Part shown: positions 1 to 6,974 of the stretch, in pieces | Layout: every line of letters starts with the position of its first letter | How positions within the stretch are numbered: position 1 is the first letter of the stretch | DNA from: GCA-016699975 sp964515255 | Lineage (GTDB): Bacteria > Patescibacteriota > Minisyncoccia > Moranbacterales > UBA1568 | NCBI GenBank assembly: GCA_964515255.1 | Contig: CAZETL010000038.1 | Span: 1-8,716, forward strand | Direction: 5' to 3' | Length of the DNA: 8,716 nt | Position numbers and translations under genes: made by a program | Notes under the pieces: model-generated | Told to the model about the DNA's origin: nothing | The model's database searches: none | The model's input: the letters and a program-made list of their open reading frames with translations, nothing else

Positions 1-68
1 CCTTTCCCATCGAAAATTGCCCTATAAATGATTTTTTGATGACGACGTTGCTGCCTATATCTTCACTG

Positions 69-2860
69 CTACTTCCCATGGCACTTTTTATATTTTTTCC
101 CGGAGCCGCAGGGACACGGATCGTTTCTTCCGACTTGCAAGCCGCCTCGCAAGGGCGAGCTCGGAGCCTTTATTCCCTTCTCTTGCGCCGACTCTGTCGC
201 GGCAAATGAAGAGATTTCTTCAGCTCCGCGATACTCGACGTTGTTTGGAAGCGTCTCTGGTTGTGGCGCTGGAGCGATGGACACTTTAAACACCGTTGAG
301 AGATAGGTGGTCCGGATGCTTTCGAGGAGGACGACGAACATATTGAAAGCTTCGCGTTTGTATTCGACGAGGGGATCTCTCTGGCCATATCCGCGAAGTC
401 CTATTCCTTGCCGGAGATAATCAATCTCATCAAGGTGGTTCATCCAGAGCGAGTCCAATGTTCTTAGGAAGAGAGCTTGCTGGAGAGATTCCCAGATATC
501 TTTTCCGAATTCATTTTCCTTTTTCCCGTATTCCACTTTTATTTCGCCAAGGAAGAATTCGATTGCCGCGCTTATTTTTTGCGGCTGTTCCAATGCTGTA
601 TTGCGAAGGATTTCCTCCAGTTTTACGCGCAGCTTTCTTTCATTTGGCGGAAATATCGCGCCTATATCCTTCAGTATCGCGTCAATATCCCAGCCGCTAG
701 ATTCTGAAACAGCATGCGCTGAGAGAATTTTTTCGCTTTCCTCTCCGAAAAGTTTGAGAGTTTCATTTCTCATGTCCCCCGTCGAAAGTACCGCTCGGCG
801 ACGGCGATAGACGACTTCTCGCTGTTTATTCATGACGTCATCGTAATCGAGGACATGCTTCCGTATATCAAAGTTATATCCTTCGATTTTGTTTTGCGCG
901 CTTTCGATGGTTCTCGATATGAGGCGATTCTGTATTGGCTCGTCGTCAGGGAGCCGGAGCCTTGTCATGATATTCTTTAGCTTGTCTCCGCCGAAACGGC
1001 GCATGAGCTCGTCTTCAAGCGATACGTAGAACTGTGAAATACCCGGATCGCCCTGTCGGCCGGCGCGTCCGCGAAGCTGATTGTCAATGCGCCTTGCTTC
1101 ATGGCGCTCGGTTCCAAGGATAAAGAGCCCGCCGAGATCTCGGACGCCCTCTCCGAGTTTGATATCGGTTCCGCGACCCGCCATGTTGGTAGCGATAGTA
1201 ACTGACCCCTTCTGTCCGGCGCGCGCAATAATGGCGGCCTCGCGCTCATGATTCTTCGCATTCAAAACCTCATGGCGGACCCCTTCGCTCAAAAGAAGTG
1301 AACTGATATACTCAGATTTTTCAATGGCGACAGTGCCAACGAGTACTGGTTGTCCGCTTTCGCGCAGCTCACATATCTTTCGGACAATGGCCCGGAACTT
1401 TTCGGTTTCAGTTTTGTAGATGATATCAGAGAAATCTTTCCGGATAGCAAGNNNNNNNNNNNNNNNNNNNNNNNNNNNNNNNNNNNNNNNNNNNNNNNNN
1501 NNNNNNNNNNNNNNNNNNNNNNNNNNNNNNNNNNNNNNNNNNNNNNNNNNNACTTTTCGGTTTCAGTTTTGTAGATGATATCAGAGAAATCTTTCCGGAT
1601 AGCAAGGCGGTTTGTAGGTATTTCTATTGTATCGAGCTCATAAACTTTTCGAAATTCTTCCGCGCTCGTCATGGCGGTTCCTGTCATGCCGGAAAGTTTT
1701 CCGTATAACCGGAAATAGTTTTGGAATGTGATCGTAGCAAGTGTTCGGGATTCTTTCTGCACCGCGACGCCTTCTTTTGCTTCTATTGCCTGATGCAACC
1801 CATCGCTGTAGCGGCGTCCAACCATGAGTCGCCCGGTGAAATCATCAACGATGATTACCTCGCCTTCGCGGACGACATAGTCCCGATCACGTTTGAAGAT
1901 GACCTCGGCTTTCAAAGACTGCTCCAGATGATGTACATATTGGACTTTTCCAGACTCATAAATATTTCCGATGCCGAGAGATTGTTCGACCTTTGAGATG
2001 CCGCTTTCCATGATAGAAACGGATTTCATCTTTTCATCGACCGCGTAATCCTCATTCTTTACAAGATGCGGGACAATTTTTGCGAACTGTTGATACAGTT
2101 TGGTGGATTCGGCATCGGGCGCAGAAATGATGAGCGGCGTCCGAGCTTCGTCGATGAGTATTGAATCCACTTCGTCAACGATGGCGAAAAACAATTCCCG
2201 CTGCACCATGCGATCGGCCCGATCAACCATGTTATCGCGGAGATAGTCGAAGCCGAACTCATTGTTCGTCCCATAGGTGATGTCGGCAGCATAGGCTTCC
2301 CGTCTTGATATCGGGATGAGATTCTCTGTTTCGACGCTCACTTCATCGGAATCCATGCGGTTTGGCTCATATCGAAAGGAGAATCCTTGCTGCAAGATGC
2401 ACGCCGTCGAGAGACCGAGCGAGTGATACACGGAGCCCATCCAGTTTGCGTCGCGCTTTGCAAGGTAATCATTTACCGTCACAACATGAACGCCCTTTCC
2501 AGCGAGAGCGTTGAGATAGATCGCAAGCGTCGAAGTAAGCGTCTTTCCTTCCCCAGTCTTCATCTCCGCGATCATTCCCCTGTGAAGCGCGATGCCGCCG
2601 AGCAACTGAACGTCAAAGTGCCGTTCCCCGATAATGCGCCGAGCTGCTTCGCGAACGACTGCGAATGCTTCCGGCAAAAGCTTATCCAGAGTGGCTCCCT
2701 TTGAGATCCGGGTGCGGAATTCTACTGTCTTTAATCGCAATTCTTCATCGGAAAGGGCGGAAATCGAGGTTTCTAGGCGATTGATTCGGTTGATAATCGG
2801 GTGGAATTGAGCAATGGCTCTATCGTTTGAACCGAAGAGCTTGGAAAGGAATGAGAGCAT
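69..2860 (-). CDS. secA: Preprotein translocase ATPase SecA (interrupted only by an assembly gap)
   Basis: SecA is the motor ATPase that drives unfolded preproteins through SecYEG at the inner face of the membrane. Removing 155 bases (one 55-base repeat copy plus 100 Ns) joins the two halves in one frame of 878 residues from the ATG at 2860. In that numbering: Walker A GEGKT at 103-107, DEVD Walker B at 229-232, then the preprotein-binding region, LSGMTGTAMTS, the restored GQPVLVGTVAIEKSE, MAGRGTDI near 508 and the arginine-finger motif RGRAGRQ near 545. The C-terminus is a zinc-binding SEC-C tail (C864, C866, C875, H876). The frame extends 14 codons upstream to a TTG at 2902, but ATG fits the usual MLSFLSKLFG start. 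No clear Shine-Dalgarno is visible. Residues about 151-185 form a longer linker than I recall for E. coli SecA. hpf lies 75 bases upstream. Family assignment is certain; exact start less so. Confidence 0.96.
1397..1451. repeat. 55-base direct repeat, copy 1 (contig-end overlap)
   Basis: This stretch is identical to 1552-1606 and abuts the left edge of the N gap. It encodes the SecA segment ending in KTETEK. The length of 55 matches a k-mer size commonly used by short-read assemblers, so two contigs sharing a terminal k-mer were probably scaffolded without merging. It is not a biological repeat. Confidence 0.92.
1452..1551. other. Assembly gap of 100 Ns inside secA
   Basis: Exactly 100 Ns separate two identical 55-base stretches. 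A round 100-N spacer is a standard scaffolding placeholder, not a measured distance. Deleting the Ns together with one repeat copy restores the SecA frame and a canonical SecA sequence with no missing residues, so the true gap is most likely an overlap and no sequence is lost. Confidence 0.95.
1552..1606. repeat. 55-base direct repeat, copy 2 (contig-end overlap)
   Basis: This is the second copy of the stretch at 1397-1451, abutting the right edge of the N gap. Only one copy should exist in the real genome. Keeping both shifts the secA frame by two bases and yields a false C-terminal tail downstream of the gap. Confidence 0.92.
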
Positions 2861-2935
2861 ACGGAAATCAAAATCAAATCGAAGGTACGCTAAAAAATCC
2901 AAGATCTGGAAACTGTCGAAGCAAGACGGAACAAA

Positions 2936-3295
2936 TCAAGCAGAAAATCTGGAGTTCTTATCAAGGGTCATCTTCTTTTTCACGCTTCTCGCACCTCGTC
3001 GCGCGAGAGACTCTTCGCGGTCCTTTGCTTCGGTAATTTGCCGTTCAATGTCGTCGACAACCAAATCCGTCGATCCTTCTACGCTTCCGCTTGTTTTCTC
3101 GGAGCGGTACATCTTCTTTTTTGGCATGATGACCATGATTTCGACTCGAAACTTCCCCCGTTTATCCCGGTCGACCTCAACCTCAAGCTGAGCCGCTAAG
3201 TCCATCAATTTTTTAAGCCGAAGCAAGCGTTTTGATACGTACTGGAGGGTTTCACTTTCGAGCTCGACCCCTTGGAATAGGAAGCGCGTTTTCAT
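2936..3295 (-). CDS. hpf: Ribosome hibernation promoting factor (short HPF/RaiA type)
   Basis: This 119-residue protein matches the HPF/RaiA (sigma-54 modulation protein) family, which binds the decoding centre of the 30S subunit and inactivates or dimerises ribosomes in stationary phase or stress. It begins with MKTRFLFQGVEL, has a helix rich in Lys/Arg/Leu (about 17-32), then the strand segment FRVEIMVIMP (49-58) and the helix DLVVDDIERQI (77-87). The last 30 residues are basic and lack the extra dimerisation domain of long HPF, so this is the short form. The start is the ATG at 3295. An AAGGAG lies at 3315-3320, 19 bases upstream, which is farther than usual. The gene has its own candidate promoter and is followed by secA, an order known from Firmicutes. 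Ends with TGA. Confidence 0.9.
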   Translation of the reverse strand: MKTRFLFQGVELESETLQYVSKRLLRLKKLMDLAAQLEVEVDRDKRGKFRVEIMVIMPKKKMYRSEKTSGSVEGSTDLVVDDIERQITEAKDREESLARRGARSVKKKMTLDKNSRFSA

Positions 3296-3332
3296 ATCCG
3301 TTGAATTAGGATTACTCCTTCTGCGCCCGAAG

Positions 3333-3360
3333 AGTATAGCATATTTTCCCTGAACTCCAA
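3333..3360 (-). promoter_or_regulatory. Candidate extended -10 promoter for hpf (and perhaps secA)
   Basis: On the minus strand TATACT (3333-3338) is preceded directly by TGC, giving an extended -10 element. A weak TTGGAG (3355-3360) sits 16 bases upstream as a possible -35. Predicted start is near 3326, leaving a leader of about 31 bases that contains AAGGAG (3315-3320). It lies in the 151-base gap between the glycosyltransferase stop and hpf. Prediction by eye only. Confidence 0.5.
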
Positions 3361-3446
3361 GGTTTCTCGTGCGGAGTCTGGAACACTGAAAAGTGAAGCT
3401 GTGTCCGTTCGAACGTCTCGCGCGACAAAATAAGTGGGCACAACGG

Positions 3447-5162
3447 TTATTTCTTTCGCATTTTTTCGGTCACCCAGAATTCTCCGAAGTACTTCCCGAA
3501 AAGAAGCCTTGTTTGCGAATCGAGAGCCGGAAACGCCGAGAGGAAGGCGACAAAAGGAGAAAGAACCCATTGGAAAAGCATGACAAAGTACCTCGTCCAG
3601 TGGTATCGTTCCGGCTTTGGAGGAAGCGAGAAAATTGAGAGTGGAACAGAAATCACCATGCCAAGCATGGCAAAGGTCATGAGTCGCTCCGTAATGATGG
3701 GAAGGTTGTGCGCAAGGACGCTTTCGCGAAACGCTACCCCGCCAAGAAGAAGCGGCAGCCAGCCGAGGAATGCGAGTATGAAAGACGTCGTCGCCCATGA
3801 ATAGTGGCCCTCAAGCATTTCGAAAGAGATCTTTAATTTTTTCCAGAGTGAGATTTTTTTATCCGGCCAGATCGCTCGCATCGTTACTGGAAAATTTTCT
3901 ATACCATATGCCCATCGTCGCTTCTGCTTGTATTGATTCTTTATCGTTTTCCACCACGTTTCGGCGAGTACAGCGTCAAGCGAGACCGGCAAATGAATTG
4001 GATGCACTTCGTAATCTCCGTGGAAGTAAGAGATGCATTTCCAATAGATGACCGAATCTTCACTGATCATGTTGACTGGCCAGAATCCGACTCTGACCAG
4101 CGTATCAAATGGCTCCGAGTGAGAGGAAAAGGTAACCATCTCCCGACGGGTACTCTGAAAGAGGTGCCAAAAAGATGAGCCGGTGACAACGAGGCGTACA
4201 AGTGCATTCGTGTCCCAAATATTATTGTGATAGACCGGTATCGGCTGATAGGCTCGCTGGAGCCGCTTTGGGTTTGTTACATAGGCATAGGTAAGCGCCG
4301 AGAAATATTCCGGATGAGCCACCGAATCACAGTCGAAGTTTGAAAAAATGACGCGGGTGTAGTCAATATGCCGATCATCAAGATATTTTTGGAGTTCTTT
4401 TGCGGCGAATTTCGCATTCGATGCTTTGCATTTCATTTCACCGTCGGCAACCACATGCGTTGTTACAAGGAAATCGCGAAATATGCCGTCGAATTTCTTC
4501 TTCAGGTACTCGACTTTTTCCGCCCGGTGAGCGGCATCTTCCCGTTCCTCTGTGGCAAGAAGGACAATCATTTGTTCTTTCGGGAAATGGCTGTCGGCGA
4601 GTGATTGAATCGCTGGTTCAATGATATCGGCTGGCTCGCCGGCGGTCGGCAGAAGAATAACGTGTATAATTTTCCTCCAATCGACAAATTGGTCGGAAAG
4701 AGGAATAAGTCGTTTCACCTCGGCGAGCATGTCTTTTGTCCGAGAGATTTCCATTCTCACCGAAAGGCGAGAAGAGAGTGAAAACCATGGAATCTCTCTC
4801 ATTGCTGCCGCGAGTTGTGAAATTCGCGCCGTTAATTCATTGGAAAATTCCAGCGGACTCAGCGTCCACTGGCAGCGCGCCCACCAATCCATGCGCTTCC
4901 CTCTCACGAGGCGGAAGTGCGCTCGCGTCGAATAAAGAGAAATAAAAAAAATCCGGTAAAGCCAGTAAAGGTCGAAGAGAATAATGGCAACCGCCGCCCA
5001 TACGGGGAGCAGAAATGAAATGAAAAACATCCCAAAAAGCGTCCCCCACGACAGGAGGCCGGGGATCATTTCCAAAAACCTTTGAACTCTCCTTTCGGCT
5101 TGAATAAGCGTTTTTGGATTTGGAAATACGAAATGTTTTTCTTGGGAGCTGTCCGTTTTCAT
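3447..5162 (-). CDS. Membrane-bound glycosyltransferase, family 2-like
   Basis: This is a processive-type GT2 protein of 571 residues from the ATG at 5162. In that numbering: two N-terminal membrane segments (about 33-80), a charged cytoplasmic linker (about 80-160), then a GT-A catalytic domain starting HVILLPTAGEP (about 167). It carries a DxD motif in NFDCDS (D277, D279), a probable catalytic acid in ISEDS (E368/D369) and QKRRW (413-417), which fits the QxxRW motif. Three more membrane segments follow (about 457-475, 495-513, 525-545), and the tail is TRLLFGKYFG...WVTEKMRKK. The layout resembles cellulose or hyaluronan synthase-like enzymes that polymerise sugar and move it across the membrane. 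Donor and product cannot be told from sequence, and no sugar-pathway genes are nearby. An ATG at 5252 would add 30 residues, but the promoter signals lie inside that extension, so 5162 is preferred. Ends with TAA. Confidence 0.88.
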   Translation of the reverse strand: MKTDSSQEKHFVFPNPKTLIQAERRVQRFLEMIPGLLSWGTLFGMFFISFLLPVWAAVAIILFDLYWLYRIFFISLYSTRAHFRLVRGKRMDWWARCQWTLSPLEFSNELTARISQLAAAMREIPWFSLSSRLSVRMEISRTKDMLAEVKRLIPLSDQFVDWRKIIHVILLPTAGEPADIIEPAIQSLADSHFPKEQMIVLLATEEREDAAHRAEKVEYLKKKFDGIFRDFLVTTHVVADGEMKCKASNAKFAAKELQKYLDDRHIDYTRVIFSNFDCDSVAHPEYFSALTYAYVTNPKRLQRAYQPIPVYHNNIWDTNALVRLVVTGSSFWHLFQSTRREMVTFSSHSEPFDTLVRVGFWPVNMISEDSVIYWKCISYFHGDYEVHPIHLPVSLDAVLAETWWKTIKNQYKQKRRWAYGIENFPVTMRAIWPDKKISLWKKLKISFEMLEGHYSWATTSFILAFLGWLPLLLGGVAFRESVLAHNLPIITERLMTFAMLGMVISVPLSIFSLPPKPERYHWTRYFVMLFQWVLSPFVAFLSAFPALDSQTRLLFGKYFGEFWVTEKMRKK

Positions 5163-5168
5163 GGACAA

Positions 5169-5197
5169 ATAATACCCTATTTTCTCGAAAAAATCAA
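5169..5197 (-). promoter_or_regulatory. Candidate sigma-70-type promoter giving a leaderless glycosyltransferase mRNA
   Basis: On the minus strand TTGATT (5192-5197) and TATTAT (5169-5174) are separated by 17 bases, close to the consensus pair. Only six bases lie between the -10 box and the ATG at 5162, so the expected start site is the A of the start codon. No Shine-Dalgarno at normal spacing is present, consistent with leaderless translation. Read by eye; no expression data. Confidence 0.55.
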
Positions 5198-5300
5198 GAC
5201 CAGCGGAAGAAGCCAAGCCAATAAGGCGCCTCACTCCGTACTCATAACTCATACCGGGAAAACGAGAACGGGAGCAAATTGGGAGTTTGTACGTTGTTGT

Positions 5301-5756
5301 CTACAGGGAAATCCTTCCTTCATTCCCCTTGCGAATATCATAGGTTTCGCATGTTCCGGCATTGACTTCCAAGACGGAATCTGCTTTTTCGGTCGGGTAA
5401 TATATCTTGTTCTGATCAGAGAAATCAACATTCTGTTCTACAAAAACAACCTCTCCTTCTCTCATCCAGATAATATCAATTGGAAATTTCATTCCTTTCA
5501 TCCAGAAAGCCCTTCGGTTATCGTCATCAAAGACAAAGAGCATCCCGCATTTGGGGCAAAGCGAATCCCTGTTTCCGAGACCGAGCTCGAGTTCCTCGGG
5601 AGTTCTTGCTATCTCAACTGAGAGCTCGACGTTTTGAAAAGCGATCTTCGAAAGCAAAGGTTTTTGAAAGAGGAAGTGTAACGAAGAAAGCAGAGCAACA
5701 AAAGAACATAAGACACACGATGCTAGAATGGTAAAATTTTTCCAGCGTCTCCCCAT
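5301..5756 (-). CDS. Membrane-anchored DUF192 family protein
   Basis: This 151-residue protein has a basic N-terminus (MGRRWKNF), one hydrophobic segment (about 9-30) and a DUF192 domain (about 44-145). Family hallmarks are visible: ELELGLGNRDSL (56-66), CGMLFVFD (70-77), FWMKGMKFPIDIIWM (84-98), and VLEVNAG (128-134). The domain is predicted to sit outside the membrane, held by the N-terminal helix. DUF192 has no established biochemical role, so none is assigned. The ATG at 5756 lies 24 bases after the dnaJ stop, with GGAG about 12 bases upstream, so it is probably cotranscribed with dnaJ. A Leu-Ala-Ser-Cys at 11-14 resembles a lipobox but lies too near the N-terminus to be convincing. Ends with TAG. 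Confidence 0.88.
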   Translation of the reverse strand: MGRRWKNFTILASCVLCSFVALLSSLHFLFQKPLLSKIAFQNVELSVEIARTPEELELGLGNRDSLCPKCGMLFVFDDDNRRAFWMKGMKFPIDIIWMREGEVVFVEQNVDFSDQNKIYYPTEKADSVLEVNAGTCETYDIRKGNEGRISL

Positions 5757-5780
5757 AAGAGTCTTCAGCTCCGACGAAGA

Positions 5781-6869
5781 TTATTCCTTCTCCCTTTCAA
5801 TTTCTCGGAGTCGCTCAAAAAGCTTTCGCTCCTCCCTCGAGAGATATTTCGGGATGACTACTTGTACAGTAACCAGTTGATCCCCTCGCGACCAAGAACT
5901 CCCTATGGGACGAAGCCCTTTCCCTTTGATGCGAAATACTTCCCCAGGACGAGTTCCTGCCGGAATCTTCATGGTAACCTCGCCGTCCAAGGTTCTGACA
6001 ACAATGGAGTCTCCCAATGCGGCGCAAGCGCACGAAAGAGAGATGGAGGAAAGAACGTCATTGCCCCGCCGCTCAAAGACAGGATGCTTCCGAATCCGAA
6101 CGGCAACAAGAAGATCTCCGGGAACACCTCCTGGTCCGCCGGATTCCCCCTCGCCTGAAAGGGAAAGGATCTGCCCATCTTCGATACCTGCCGGGATGCG
6201 AACACTGATATTTTGAGTATCCTTCTTTTCTCCCGACCCGCGGCATTCAGGGCATTTCTCACGGAATGTTTTTCCGCGACCACTGCATTCTTCGCAAGGC
6301 GCAGTTTGTTGGAACACTCCAAGAAAGCTCCGAACCGTCTTTCGGATATTTCCAGCTCCCCCACACGAGGCACATACTTTTCCGGAGGAACCTTTCTTCC
6401 CGCCGGTTCCAGAACAAGAGGAGCAAGTTGTCGTCCGTCGAAGAGGAAAAGTTTTCTGAACTCCTTCCGCCATTTCTTCGAAAGAAATTTCGACATCCAC
6501 CTGTATATCCGAACCGCGCTTTCGATGCCTCGCGCCGCCGCCTCCGAAAATATTTGAGAAAATATCTTCGAACCCTCCTTCAAATTGAAACCCGCCGGGA
6601 AACCCCTCGAACCCTCCGTTTCCAAAATCAAAACCGCCGGAGCCGAAACCCCCCTGGGATGAGAAGGATTCTCCGAATCGATCGTATTGGGAGCGCTTCT
6701 CTTTGTTCGAGAGCACTTGATATGCTTCGTTGATCTCCTTGAATTTCGCTTCGTCACCGCCCTTTTTATCTGGGTGGAATTCATGCGCGAGCTTTCGATA
6801 CGCCTTCTTAATGTCGGCCTCCGAAGCTTCGCGGGCCACGCCCAATGTTTTATAGTAGTCTTTTGCCAT
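5781..6869 (-). CDS. dnaJ: Chaperone protein DnaJ (Hsp40)
   Basis: DnaJ delivers unfolded proteins to DnaK and stimulates its ATPase in the cytoplasm. This is a full type I protein of 362 residues. It has a J-domain (about 4-66) with the essential HPD at 32-34, a Gly/Phe-rich linker (about 66-115), and a zinc-binding region with four CxxCxGxG-type repeats starting at C149, C166, C192 and C206. The C-terminal substrate-binding domains follow (about 220-345), including IPAGIEDGQ and IPAGTRPGEVFRIKGKG. The start ATG at 6869 has AAGGAG at 6882-6887, 12 bases upstream. dnaK, grpE and hrcA are not in the window. A CIRCE element sits 43 bases upstream of the ATG, so heat-shock control by HrcA is expected. 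A DUF192 gene follows closely. Ends with TAA. Confidence 0.97.
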   Translation of the reverse strand: MAKDYYKTLGVAREASEADIKKAYRKLAHEFHPDKKGGDEAKFKEINEAYQVLSNKEKRSQYDRFGESFSSQGGFGSGGFDFGNGGFEGFPGGFQFEGGFEDIFSNIFGGGGARHRKRGSDIQVDVEISFEEMAEGVQKTFPLRRTTTCSSCSGTGGKKGSSGKVCASCGGAGNIRKTVRSFLGVFQQTAPCEECSGRGKTFREKCPECRGSGEKKDTQNISVRIPAGIEDGQILSLSGEGESGGPGGVPGDLLVAVRIRKHPVFERRGNDVLSSISLSCACAALGDSIVVRTLDGEVTMKIPAGTRPGEVFRIKGKGLRPIGSSWSRGDQLVTVQVVIPKYLSREERKLFERLREIEREKE

Positions 6870-6890
6870 AGCGTTGCTTATCTCCTTGGC

Positions 6891-6948
6891 ATCTTATCTC
6901 AAAAAATAAAAATTAGCAATCCATATCATGGAGTGCTAATTCATAACA
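6891..6948 (-). promoter_or_regulatory. Candidate dnaJ promoter region overlapping CIRCE
   Basis: Two weak options are visible on the minus strand. One is an extended -10, TGT followed by TATGAA (6940-6948), which would put the start site inside the left CIRCE arm. The other is TTGCTA (6914-6919), 17 bases, then TAAGAT (6891-6896), whose -35 lies in the right CIRCE arm; this would start within the Shine-Dalgarno and is less likely. In both cases HrcA on CIRCE would block RNA polymerase. Confidence 0.35.
6913..6939 (-). promoter_or_regulatory. CIRCE operator (HrcA binding site) upstream of dnaJ
   Basis: On the minus strand the inverted repeat reads TTAGCACTC, nine bases, then GATTGCTAA. The established CIRCE consensus is TTAGCACTC-N9-GAGTGCTAA, so this differs in one position of the second arm and keeps the exact 9-base spacer. 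It sits 43 bases before the dnaJ ATG. HrcA bound here would repress dnaJ until heat or misfolded protein titrates GroEL away from HrcA. Confidence 0.93.
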
Positions 6949-6953
6949 GGAGC

Positions 6954-6974
6954 AATCCGGGACTCTCCGGGATT
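6954..6974 (-). terminator. Imperfect hairpin at the mltG stop, possible weak terminator
   Basis: Directly at the mltG stop, AATCC pairs with GGATT and GGA with TCC around a GAG loop, broken by one C-C mismatch. No run of Ts follows, so it is not a canonical intrinsic terminator. It could slow or partly stop transcription from mltG before the separately controlled dnaJ unit, or protect the mRNA 3' end. Confidence 0.3.

Noticed and set aside
1289..1551. Continuation of the upstream secA frame through the Ns to a stop at 1289
   Set aside because: It reads SecA codons out of frame after an artificial gap; collapsing the repeat removes it.
2861..2935. TCCAG/TTGGA hairpin followed by six Ts between hpf and secA, a possible terminator
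   Set aside because: The stem is only five pairs including one G-T pair, too weak to call; hpf and secA could still be cotranscribed.
2814..3191. Plus-strand frame antisense to hpf and the start of secA
   Set aside because: Ser/Arg/Phe-rich shadow composition, with a recognised gene on the opposite strand.
3408..3420. 13-base identity with a site near 7015 in mltG (TTCGAACGTCTCG)
   Set aside because: One copy is coding, with no symmetry in placement and no further copies seen; likely chance.
3292..3798. 168-codon minus-strand frame whose TGA overlaps the hpf ATG (ATGA)
   Set aside because: Most of it overlaps the glycosyltransferase C-terminus in another frame, the remainder covers the hpf promoter region, and the protein matches no family I recognise. 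The overlap looks accidental.
5082..5621. 179-codon plus-strand frame across the DUF192 gene and the glycosyltransferase promoter
   Set aside because: It is antisense to two well-supported genes, has no recognisable domain and no ribosome-binding site.
5715..5726. Lipobox-like Leu-Ala-Ser-Cys near the DUF192 protein N-terminus
   Set aside because: Only about three hydrophobic residues precede it, too short for a lipoprotein signal; a plain membrane anchor fits better.
5969..6784. 271-codon frame inside dnaJ on the same strand
   Set aside because: It is a shadow of the dnaJ frame, with low-complexity, Arg/Ser/Lys-rich sequence and no independent start signal, while dnaJ is complete with all motifs.
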